DNA from: Fischerella thermalis PCC 7521
Lineage (GTDB): Bacteria; Cyanobacteriota; Cyanobacteriia; Cyanobacteriales; Nostocaceae
Direction: 5' to 3'
DNA length: 64,000 bases
NCBI RefSeq assembly: GCF_000317225.1
Contig: NZ_AJLL01000016.1
Coordinates: forward strand, 1 to 64,000
Shown here: positions 9,076-18,900 of the stretch, piece by piece
Numbering within the stretch: the stretch's first letter is position 1
How the letters are laid out: each line of letters begins with the position of its first letter
Notes under the pieces: model-generated
The model's database searches: none
The model's input: only the letters and a program-made list of their open reading frames with translations
What the model was told of the DNA's origin: nothing
Program-made: the position numbers and the translations under genes

Positions 9076-10440
9076 TTAAGAGCCTGCAATATGTACTAGC
9101 TGACCAGGCACAATTCGTTGTATTCCGTCAACAATCACATTGTCACCAGACTCAATTGCTCCCCGGACTAGAACGCGATCGCCTTCGGTATGCACAACTT
9201 CCACGTCCCGACGTTCGACGCGATAGGGTTTTGTTGCATTTGCATTCGCTAAGGATAAATTCTTTGGGGAATTTTCCGTCTCAGTTAAGGCATAACAAGA
9301 CCACAAGCCACGTTTTCCTTGTACAAGTGCTGAGATTGGCAACCAGTACCCAGTAGTTGAGACGGTTTGAGCAATTTTTAATCGCCCGATTTGCCCAGGT
9401 GCTACTGATTGCTTTGCCGACTGTTCTAATGTCAGGATGACGGTACGAGTACGGGTAGCTAGATCAATTTCTGGCAGAATAGATGATACTTTCGCTGCGT
9501 ATGTTGTTTCCCCAATTTGCACGCTTTGCTTAGTACCTACTTGGAGTTGGGAAAGTAATGATACAGGAATACCGATTTCTAATTCTGGTCTCACATCTTC
9601 CATTAGGCGCAGCACTGCTTGACCTGCATTGACAACAGTTCCTTCATCCAGCCGTCGAGCTGCAATAATCCCAGCAAAAGGAGCTTTAATAGTACTTTTG
9701 GCTATGGTGATTTCGATGTCAGCAATGCCGGCTTCTAGTTGTTTGACTGCTGCTTTTTGGGCTGCTATCTGTTCTTTACGTGTTCCTGCCAATAACTCAT
9801 CTAATTTACTTTTAGCTGCCGATAGGCGCTCAAACAAGGCATTTGAGTTAAAGGCTACTTCATCATATTGCTCTTTGGAGATTGCTCCTGTTTCGTACAG
9901 ATACTTGCGTCGGGTACGTTTTAAATGTTCCAGTTTTAATTGTTCTTCTATTTCTTTGACTTGAGCGCGAGCAGTTGCTATATCTTCGTTGCGAGGCCCG
10001 GTTTGTAATTCTTCCAACACAGCTACAGCTCGGTCTTTTTGAGCAATTAACTCTTGACGTTTGGCTTCTAAGTTAGTTGTATCCAGCTTGGCTAAAGCAG
10101 TTCCAGTAGTGACCCGATTCCCCCGATCAACACCAAACCAAATTAGTTTTCCACCCCGCTCAAAGCCTAGTTCACTGGCTCGAACTGCTTGTACTTCTCC
10201 TGTGTAGGTGCGTGAGACTTGATAAGAAGTTACTGGCTTGACGTTGGTAGTTTTGACAGTGAGAAGACTAACATCTGCACTACTTTCTACATTTCGCTTG
10301 TCCATTGAAAAGCGTGTGATACCAATAGTCAGGCCAAATAGCAGGAGGATGCTGCCTATTAGCGTTAGCCTTCTGGTTGTTGACTTGAAGTGAGGTATTA
10401 CCTGTTTAAACGCAAGCTCATCAGATGATTTTGTTTTCAT
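9076..10440 (-). CDS. RND efflux periplasmic adaptor (HlyD/membrane-fusion family)
   Basis: A 454-residue adaptor. One N-terminal membrane helix (LTLIGSILLLFGLTIGI) is followed by a biotinyl-lipoyl-like half motif (GFERGGKLIWFGVDRGNRVTTG). A long alpha-helical hairpin runs from about residue 120 to 245, rich in Lys/Glu/Gln, and the second lipoyl half is IKAPFAGIIAARRLDEGTVVNAGQAV. Beta-barrel and membrane-proximal domains end the protein. It links the inner-membrane pump to an outer-membrane channel. It is the first gene after tetR, and a palindrome at 10602-10615 in the 193-bp gap before it is a likely operator, so adaptor, MFS and RND genes probably share this promoter. Confidence 0.9.
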   Translation of the reverse strand: MKTKSSDELAFKQVIPHFKSTTRRLTLIGSILLLFGLTIGITRFSMDKRNVESSADVSLLTVKTTNVKPVTSYQVSRTYTGEVQAVRASELGFERGGKLIWFGVDRGNRVTTGTALAKLDTTNLEAKRQELIAQKDRAVAVLEELQTGPRNEDIATARAQVKEIEEQLKLEHLKRTRRKYLYETGAISKEQYDEVAFNSNALFERLSAAKSKLDELLAGTRKEQIAAQKAAVKQLEAGIADIEITIAKSTIKAPFAGIIAARRLDEGTVVNAGQAVLRLMEDVRPELEIGIPVSLLSQLQVGTKQSVQIGETTYAAKVSSILPEIDLATRTRTVILTLEQSAKQSVAPGQIGRLKIAQTVSTTGYWLPISALVQGKRGLWSCYALTETENSPKNLSLANANATKPYRVERRDVEVVHTEGDRVLVRGAIESGDNVIVDGIQRIVPGQLVHIAGS

Positions 10441-10601
10441 GCCTTTTATCCTTCAAAAGCGATCGCAACATTTACTTGCTTGCATTTGGAATGGGGCATA
10501 TGTAAACCTCATTTACAAATAATTATGTTGATTATGTTGCTGAAAACTTGCACCCATCAATTTTTTGACCTCGCTGAAAATTTGCTAATTGCAAAAGAGC
10601 C

Positions 10602-10615
10602 AGACCAGTCGGTCT
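10602..10615. promoter_or_regulatory. Putative TetR operator before the adaptor gene
   Basis: Perfect inverted repeat AGACC-AGTC-GGTCT in the tetR/adaptor gap. The same half-sites with the same 4-bp spacing recur before tetR at 11269-11282, with AAA flanks on the same side. Position and duplication suggest the binding site of the neighbouring TetR protein. Confidence 0.7.
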
Positions 10616-10633
10616 TTAAAAGAGCAAAAAAAT

Positions 10634-11251
10634 TTATCTGTACTCAAGTTCTTCTTTTAGAGAAACAAGGCTTGTCAAATACTGATTTAAATGCTCAATA
10701 ACTCTTTCCATGTGAATACGCTTTCTGTAGAGTTGGCTCATCATCAAAGCTCCTTCAAGGTTAGCAATGAGAATGGTTGCAACTACATCTGCCTCCACAG
10801 CCTGAGAAATTTCACCTTCAGCAATTCCCTTTTCGATAATTTGGCAAATAAGTTGTCGCCAACTGTTCATTGCTTCCTGCGTCTTTGCACGTAAAACCAA
10901 ATTTGTATCGTCGCTTTCAATCGCAGTATTCAAGATCGGACATCCACCAGGAATAAGTGGTTCCCCAAGCACAAAACTGAGGTAGACAGAAGTGATGGCT
11001 TGTAGGCGCTCAATCGCATGAGTCTTTCCTTTGATTGCATCAAGAAAACGTTGATTAACAAGGTTAAAGGCAAAATCTAAAGCATGTAATGCTAACTCTT
11101 CTTTACTTTGAAAATGGTTATATATTCCTCCTTTTTGCAATCCTGTAGCCTGCATAATATCCGACATCGAAACACCACTATAACCCTTCTGGTTAAACAG
11201 TTCTGCTGCCTTTCTCAGAATTTTTTCTCTAGTAATTTTTGCTTTGGACAT
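10634..11251 (-). CDS. TetR-family repressor of the efflux genes
   Basis: A 205-residue regulator. Residues 1-60 contain the TetR helix-turn-helix: TREKILRKAAELFNQKGY, SMSDIMQATGLQKGGIYNHF, SKEEL. The rest is the all-helical ligand-binding and dimer domain. A cysteine-containing GGCPILNTA segment is typical of the TetR_C groups related to AcrR/YxaF/LmrA regulators. The gene is first in the minus-strand efflux set. Identical AGACC-N4-GGTCT palindromes lie just upstream of its own start (11269-11282) and just after its stop, ahead of the adaptor gene (10602-10615). Autoregulation plus control of the pumps is the natural reading. The inducer is unknown. Confidence 0.92.
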   Translation of the reverse strand: MSKAKITREKILRKAAELFNQKGYSGVSMSDIMQATGLQKGGIYNHFQSKEELALHALDFAFNLVNQRFLDAIKGKTHAIERLQAITSVYLSFVLGEPLIPGGCPILNTAIESDDTNLVLRAKTQEAMNSWRQLICQIIEKGIAEGEISQAVEADVVATILIANLEGALMMSQLYRKRIHMERVIEHLNQYLTSLVSLKEELEYR

Positions 11252-11268
11252 TTGGCATCATTATTCAC

Positions 11269-11282
11269 AGACCTTTTGGTCT
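11269..11282. promoter_or_regulatory. Putative TetR operator before tetR
   Basis: Perfect inverted repeat AGACC-TTTT-GGTCT, 17 bp upstream of the tetR start codon. It shares both half-sites and spacing with the copy at 10602-10615. It would allow autorepression. Confidence 0.7.
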
Positions 11283-12974
11283 TTAGTGATATTGCGAATA
11301 TATCAGAAGGGATGTTGGATGACAAGAGGTAAAGCAAAAATTCAGAAGGCAGGAGGAACCCACGCGCTTTATCGTGGGACTTGGTGCTACGCATCTCGAA
11401 GCGTTTTATTTTAGTGGTTTACACCTGAAAGTCACCTCCCCCTTATTGCCCCAATATTTGGGGAGAAAACGAAAATTCAGTTCCCTCCCCTTTGCAAGGG
11501 GAGGGTTAGGGTGGGGTAAAACCAGGATTCATAAGCGATTTAAGACTTGTGTGTACACCGTAGACCAAGGAGAGGGGCACCTCTTGTGAGGTTTTTTCAT
11601 GGCAAAGTTCGTGAAATTTTTCCATTAGGACTGCCCTCTGCCTTTCTTTGTAACTATCTTTCTTCTTTTATGAAATATCAAATTCTAAAATAATAATTAA
11701 ATAATCAACGGATTTTGAAAAACTACATTTATGATTATCCGTTTTACTTCAAAAATGGTTATCCCTTTGATAAGGAGCCTTTTAATTATATTAACTTATT
11801 TATAAAATATGTGCTGTCTTAATTTGTTGCCAATGTTTATCTATTGATTTATCAATGTTAATTTCCTTCCTGAATTGATTGTAAGCTACTATTCTGAACA
11901 AGCTGAGATATAAAAATTGATTATTTATATACTTGCCTAAAGTGATGGAATACCAGTAATTTTCTCTCATCAAAATAGCTTGATAGTCTATATTTCATAG
12001 GGAAATGGTAAGATTGAGGCACGTAAGGTTGAGATAAACAAAGCAATTTCATGAAAACTTGCAAATATGGGAAATTTAAGTAAACTCTTTTTTAAGAACA
12101 GGATAACTCGTACATGAATAATTACGGATATTAACTGACACGATTTCTTCAAATTATTGCTTTATAAGGCGTAGCCAGTTTTTATAATCTGATAGAGAAG
12201 TTACAAATCTTACTTTAGCATACTGTTTTATTAGTATTTCAATACCTCTATGTTGGTATTGGGATAAAGAACACCAAAATTTCACCTCCGGATATCAGAC
12301 CAGCAGCATCAAGTTTAAAGTATCAGCAGGAATAGCTATTTTTCTGCTCAATTTCCAGAAATTGTGAGATTGCTGTGATGCCAATTCTCTGTAAATTTGC
12401 ACTTACATGATTAGTCGCAAGCAAAATTGAATTTTCAAATTTGCAGTCCATATTCCTGACAAAATCATCTAAATGCAGCTTTATGGAAACTAGGCATTAC
12501 TATTATTCGCACAATCTCTATTTCTTCATATTGTCCTGATTTCAGGATTTCTTCAACTGTCCAATTTTTGATTAATTTCCTGCTGCCTTTTTGAGGAGAG
12601 AGTAACACAATACTTGTCAAAATGGACGTGTTGTAAATAATCTTTGCGATAATTACTTCCTTGATTTACTGAACCTTCTAACAATGATGCAGATATCATC
12701 AGAGTTGGACAAGCTCAGATCTATTTTGCACTTAATTTAGCTCCTCAAACTACCCACAACTAATTATTTTTGGGAATGTTTTGAAATCGAGGCAGCATCA
12801 TAGTTTGGTATTGAAAAAATAGTCAATCAAGGATTTAAATTACCTGCATCACAGTGTTTTACAATTTTTTTCATTTTGTACCGAAGTTAATTATATCTCC
12901 TTGTTGGGTTAAGGTAATTTTCCTTTTGGCAGGCTAAGTAATATTTTCCAAGTGAAGTTAAAGCACTTACCGAT
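11283..12974. other. 1.7-kb interval without an intact gene, upstream of the polyketide synthase
   Basis: No convincing gene of normal length. The first 350 bp hold a dispersed repeat (G/C-rich CCCTCCCC...GGGGAGGG hairpin at about 11483-11510, and a block at 11584-11634 shared with 41104-41154). The middle is AT-rich. On the minus strand, two short open stretches without a usable start, about 12246-12315 (contains LDAAGLISGGEIL) and 12465-12665 (contains KNWTVEEILKSGQYEEIEIV), read like protein remnants, but I cannot name a family. The promoter of the polyketide synthase must lie in the last few hundred bases. No clear -35/-10 pair or strong ribosome site was seen there. Confidence 0.5.
11584..11634 (+). 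repeat. Dispersed repeat, copy 1 (GTGAGG...GGACTGCC)
   Basis: About 50 bp sharing TTTTTCATGGCAAAG, TCGTGAAA and AGGACTGCC with 41104-41154. Both copies follow a G/C-rich hairpin of the CCCTCCCC/GGGGAGGG type. Non-coding. Confidence 0.75.
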
Positions 12975-15900
12975 ATGCACAGCACAGCATCTCACCCTAA
13001 TGAAATTGCAGTCGTTGGCATGGGTTGTTGGTATCCTGGTGCCAATAATTTACAACAACTGTGGGAAAACATAGTAGCAAGGCGACAACAATTTCGGCGA
13101 TCGCCAAATCAAAGATTACCCATTTCTGACTATTACGATCCAGATCCCGATGCGCCAGACAAGACATATGGCAGCCGTATGGCTGTGATTGATGGTTTTG
13201 AGTTTGACTGGGTTAAATGGCGCATTCCTAAAAGTGTAGTAGATTCTGCGGACATTGCTCAATGGCTAGCCTTGGAAGTTGCCATCCAAGCTGCGGAAGA
13301 TGCTGGATATAACCGTAAAAATATTCCCACCGAACGCACTGGCGTATTGCTTGGCAACACACTGACAGGAGAATTTTCACGCTCCACCAGCATGAGAATG
13401 CGCTGGCCCTATGTCCGGCGTGCCTTGGTTGCTACAGCCCAAGCACAGGAACTTCCACCATCAGCGATCGACTCCCTGGTGGAGACTATGGAGGCTTACT
13501 ACAAGTCTGTTTTCTCACCAATTACAGAAGACACACTCGCAGGTAATCTCTCCAACACGATCGCAGGCAGAGTTTGCAACTTTTTTAACTTTCACGGTGG
13601 CGGTTACACAGTCGATGGAGCCTGTTCTTCTTCCCTCATTGCTGTGGCTAACGCTGCTACCGCTTTAATGAATCGTGACTTAGACCTGGCTTTTGCAGGC
13701 GGCGTAGATATCAGTCTCGACACCTTTGAATTGATTGGGTTCGCCAAAACAGGCGCTCTGACTGGTACAGACATGAAAGTTTATGACCGCAGAGCCAGTG
13801 GCTTCATTCCTGGTGAAGGATGCGGTTTTGTAGTTCTCAAGCGCTTAGAAGATGCTCGCGCCGATGGTAACTATATATATGCAGTCTTAAAAGGTTGGGG
13901 CATCTCATCTGATGGTAAAGGCGGGATTACAGCTCCTAACCGTGAAGGACAAGCTGCGGCTTTGCGCCGTGCTTATGATCGAGCTGGTTACAGTCCCCAT
14001 ACATTGGATTTTGTCGAAGGACATGGAACTGGGACAGTCGTAGGCGATCGCACAGAACTAGAAGGTATAGCCTTAGCCATGAGTACTGATGGCGAACCCG
14101 ATCCCCGTTCCTGTGGAATCACCTCCTTTAAATCCTTAGTTGGTCACACGAAAGCCGCAGCAGGTATTGGAGCCTTCATTAAATCAGTCATGGCTGTCAA
14201 CCGCCGAGTCATCCCACCAGTAGCTGACTGCCAAGAACCCAACGCAATATTTGAGACTTCCGCCCGTTCTCTTTACCCGATTTTGCAAGGAGAAGTTCGT
14301 CCTCAAACAGATATTCTGCGTGCTGGCGTCTCTGCGATGGGATTTGGCGGTATTAATTGCCATGTCACCCTGGAATCTGGCGATGCTCCAGCCGAGAAAC
14401 TGCAAACCTCTATTGAAGAACAATCTCTGCTAGTTTCCAATCAGGATACAGAGATTTTTGTCTTGAGTGCTGAATCAATTCCGGCTTTACTCGAACAAAC
14501 GCGGACTTTGATCAATACCGCAGAAGGTTTGAGTTTTGCAGAAGTAGTTGATCTGGCTGCACACCTGAGCCGCAATCTCCAGCCCCAACTGCCAATTCGG
14601 GCAGCTTTGATCGCAGGTAAGCCTGAAGAGTTAGTTAACCATCTGACTCTGTTAGAAAAATTGTTGCATGAAACACCCCCTAAAAAAGGAGAGTTAGTTA
14701 CTAGCCCGCAAAAAGAAGTGTGGGTAGGAAATAGTGTCCAACAAAACCAAATCGGTTTTCTCTTTCCTGGCCAGGGTTCCCAGAAATTGAATATGGGTCG
14801 TTGGCTGGTAGAGCGTTATCCCTGGGCTAGAGAACTGGTAGAGCAAGCCGATATCTGGCTGCGTGAAGCTGGCTTTGGTGGTGTGCGAGAGTCCATTTAT
14901 CTACCCCTAGACCGTGCTGTCAACCAAGAGCAAGTTGCAGAATGGTCAAAAGCACTAGCCCAAACAGCAGTTGCTCAACCTGCAATCTCTCTGGCTTCAT
15001 TGCTTTGGTTGCACTATCTTAAGCGTCTGGGGATCAAGCCTGTTGCTGTAGGTGGTCATAGCCTGGGCGAACTCACTGCTTTTCACGCCGCCGGAGCCTT
15101 TGACGAGAAATCACTTTTACATCTAGCCGCAATTCGCGGACAGGCTATGTCTGCGAATGTGGAAGGCGAAAATCAAGGTGCGATGGCAAGTCTAGCTTGC
15201 TCTCAAGAAACAGCAGAGAATATTCTCAAGCAAGTCAGTGGTTATGTTGTTTTGGCTAACATCAATAGTCCAAAACAGATGGTGATCTCTGGCGAATCGA
15301 CTAGTGTGGAACAGGCGATCGCCCTAGCTCAAGCAGCAGGAATTCGCACTCATCAGTTGCCGGTTTCCAATGCTTTCCACTCGCAATTAGTTGCAACCGC
15401 AGCCGAACATCTCAGAAAGCAAGAACTGATCCCAGAGCAATTAGAACAAATCAATGTATCTTTATTTTCGAGTGTAGATGGTCAGCAGCAAAACCAGGGG
15501 CGATCGTTACGTGAACACTTTGCCAATCAAATTCTGGCGCAGGTAGATTTTGTCTCACTAGTGAAAACACTGAATCAAACCTGTGATTTACTTGTGGAGG
15601 TAGGGCCAGGGAAAGTCCTTTCCGGTTTAGTCAGCGATATTAATGATACCAAGAAAGCATCTTGTTTCCCGGTTGAATCTAAACCCGGACTACACCGAGA
15701 TTTGCATGTCATGTTAGCTGCGATATTTGTGCGTGGCAATGAAATAAAATGGGAAGTCCTCTACGAAAATCGTCTTGTGCGTCCCTTTGTACCAGTATCA
15801 GCACGAGTATTCATTGAAAATCCTGTAGAGCGACCATTCCAGATATCTGCCGACCAAATATCCAAAATCTCTCCTGCTTCTCTAGAGACACTACCTAGTC

Positions 15901-18900
15901 CAGAAAACCAAGTTCCTTGGGAAATCCTGTCTAATTATATTTCCCAACGAGGCAGGTTTTTAACAGAGGTGATCCGAGCAGACTTGCAAACTTTGTCCCA
16001 TATTCCTAGCCAAAGCAACGGCAATGGTTCTAGCAAAAATGGCTCCTCGAAGAATGGTTTCTCTAGTCAAAATAATGGTTCTTCACGAACTCCTAGTTTG
16101 GCAAAAGTTCCCCAAGAGACGCAAATTGAAATCCCTGAAACTGCTCAACCACATATCAATGGCAATCAAACTAGTAGTGTAGAAAACTTTCTTGTGGACT
16201 TTATTGTTAAACAAACAGGTTTTCCACCACAAAGCGTCACACCAAACATTAGACTGCTCGATGACCTCAACCTTGATTCTATTAAAGCAGGGGAATTAAT
16301 TGCTGCTGCCACCCAACAATTCGGTGTTGCGGGTAAAATTGATCCTGCATCTATGGCTAATGCCACAATCCAAGAGATTGCTGAGGCGATTCGGCTAGTT
16401 ATTCCAGAAAACAGTTCTCAGCCAGAAATAGCTGAGATAGTTCCAACTCATAGTCTTGCTACTAATGGCAATCAAACTAGTAGTGTAGAAAACTTTCTTG
16501 TGGACTTTCTTGTGGACTTTATTGTTAAACAAACAGGTTTTCCACAACAAAGCGTTACACCCAACATTAGACTGCTCGATGACCTCAACCTTGATTCTAT
16601 TAAAGCAGGGGAATTAATTGCTGCTGCCACCCAACAATTTGGTGTTGCAGGTAAGGTTGATCCTGCGTCTATGGCTAATGCCACAATTCAAGAGATTGCT
16701 GAGGCGATTCGCCTAGTTATGCCACAAAGCAGCAATGGGAGCAATGGAGTTAAAAATTCTACAAGTGGCTCTCAGCTACAGGCTCGCAGGCAAACTGAAT
16801 TAACACAAACACCAGAGCGCGATCGCAAACCACGGGTACGTGATTACATAGTTAGAACCATTGCAGAGGTATCTACACCAGTTGCTTTTGGGAAGCATCC
16901 TGAGGAGAACTGGCAAACTGCCAACGCTGTTATCCTCTGTGAAAGTACTGAAACCGCCATTGCCGAAGCGTTATGTAAAAAACTACGGAACCAAGGCGCT
17001 CAAGCGCAGATCTTATCCTTTGCGACAGCACAGGCTGAAGCAGTCATTGGTAACACTGACTTTACTCACTTTATCGCTGTACTTCCACAAAAACCGAGTA
17101 GTGGGTCGTCAGCAGACACTCTTTTACTCAACATGATTGAGCGGTTACGCAGCATAGCCACTCCCCCGCTAGCTTCCCAAGCATCCCGCACCCATACAAC
17201 AGTAGCGTATATTCAATTTGGTGGTGGACATTTCGGCACACAGCCACCGCTTGCAGATATCGAGCAATGCTGTGCGATCGGTTTTGCATCCAGTCTGCAT
17301 TTAGAACGCCCTGATCTCAAAGTACGAGTCATTGATTTTTCTACCAAGCTTAGTCCCACCAAGATCGCCAAATGTGTAACAAAAGAGCTTGCTACCTCTC
17401 ATTTCTACTTAGCTGCGGGTTATGATGCAACCTTGAAGCGTTACGTTCCTCGTCCACAAGTTCAAGAACCAGCCGAGTATGAAGAACGAAATATTACCTG
17501 GTCTTCTAAAGATGTGATTCTTGTTACTGGTGGAGCCAAGGGTATTACTGCGGAATGTGCCTTAGCTTTGGCGAAGAAAACAGGGGTACGCATGGCTCTA
17601 GTTGGTCGTTCGCCGCTGCCAGACAAACATACTGTTGGTTCTGGCAATGCAGAGGTGATGCGGACTCTCGAACGCTTTAGTGCTGAAGGATTAACTTGTC
17701 TTTGCTACAGTTGCGATGTTGCTGATCCCGAATCTTTAAGGGCTGTCCTGCGACACATTCGCCAGGATCTTGGCGAGATTACCGGAATCATTCACGGAGC
17801 AGCCCTCAATTGGCCAAGACTGATTGAGCAAGTGTCAACAGAAGCTGCGTTTGATGAAATTAAGCCCAAGCTTAAAGGCATACTTAATTTATGTCAGGAG
17901 TTTGCTGAAAAGCCTTTGAAGCTCTTTGCTGGTTTCTCATCCGTCATCGGTATTACCGGAATGCAGCGTAATGCTTGGTACGGTTTCTCTAATGAAGCTT
18001 TAGATTTGATTTTGCGCCGCTTTAAAGCTCAACACCCAGAAACTGCGGTTGTTTCCATGGCATTTAGTGTCTGGGAAGAAGTCGGTATGGGAGCGCGGAT
18101 GGGTAGTGTTCGCAGCCTGAATAAAATGGGAATTAAGGCGATCCCCAAAGATGCAGGTGTAGATCGGTTCTTGCATCTAATCGAGAACGAAGCTGCTGAT
18201 ATGCGAGTAGTGGTTGCTGCTCCTATGCAAGCTCTTTCTGCCTTTGAGACCAGTGGCTTTGATACTTGGTTCCCTGAAAGGTGTTTACCACCCAAAGAGT
18301 CAAAATTCTTAGAACGGGTGCTGCTGTGTGAACCGGGTGTGGAAATGGTTGCACGGGCGCATTTGAGCTTAGAGCGAGATTCTTATCTTCTGGATCATCT
18401 CTATAAAGGTTCATACCTATTTCCCACGGTTTTTGGCTTAGAGGCTATGGCTCAAGCAGTTGCCTATGTTACGGATAAGAACACTCTAGCAACTCTAGAA
18501 ATTGCAGATATCCGCCTAGAGCGCCCAATTGTTGTTGATCCAGAAAAAGGGTTAGATATCGAAATTCATGCAGAGGTACTTGAGCGAGAGTCTAAAAATG
18601 CTCCCCAGGAGGTGTGTGTAACTATTAAGACTGAAAAAACAGGATTTAATATTAGCCATTTTTCTGCTACTTTTGTTCTTGGCAGCCAGAAAACTCCTGC
18701 TACAGAGTCAGTCGAACTCCCATCTACAGCCTTAGATATTCGACCCCAAGAGGATCTCTATAGTTGGTTGCTGTTCCAGGGGCCGCGTTTCCAACGCTTG
18801 CAGCAAATTTACACGCTGGATGCTGAAAAATGTGTCTTCCGTACTCAGAGAAACTTTAGTTTCTCCTCTGCTCAAGCAGACAATGTAGATCGCTCAGAAG

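Noticed and set aside
11374-11589. A 71-residue open frame after the TetR gene
   Set aside because: It spans the dispersed G/C-rich repeat and has no protein-like features.
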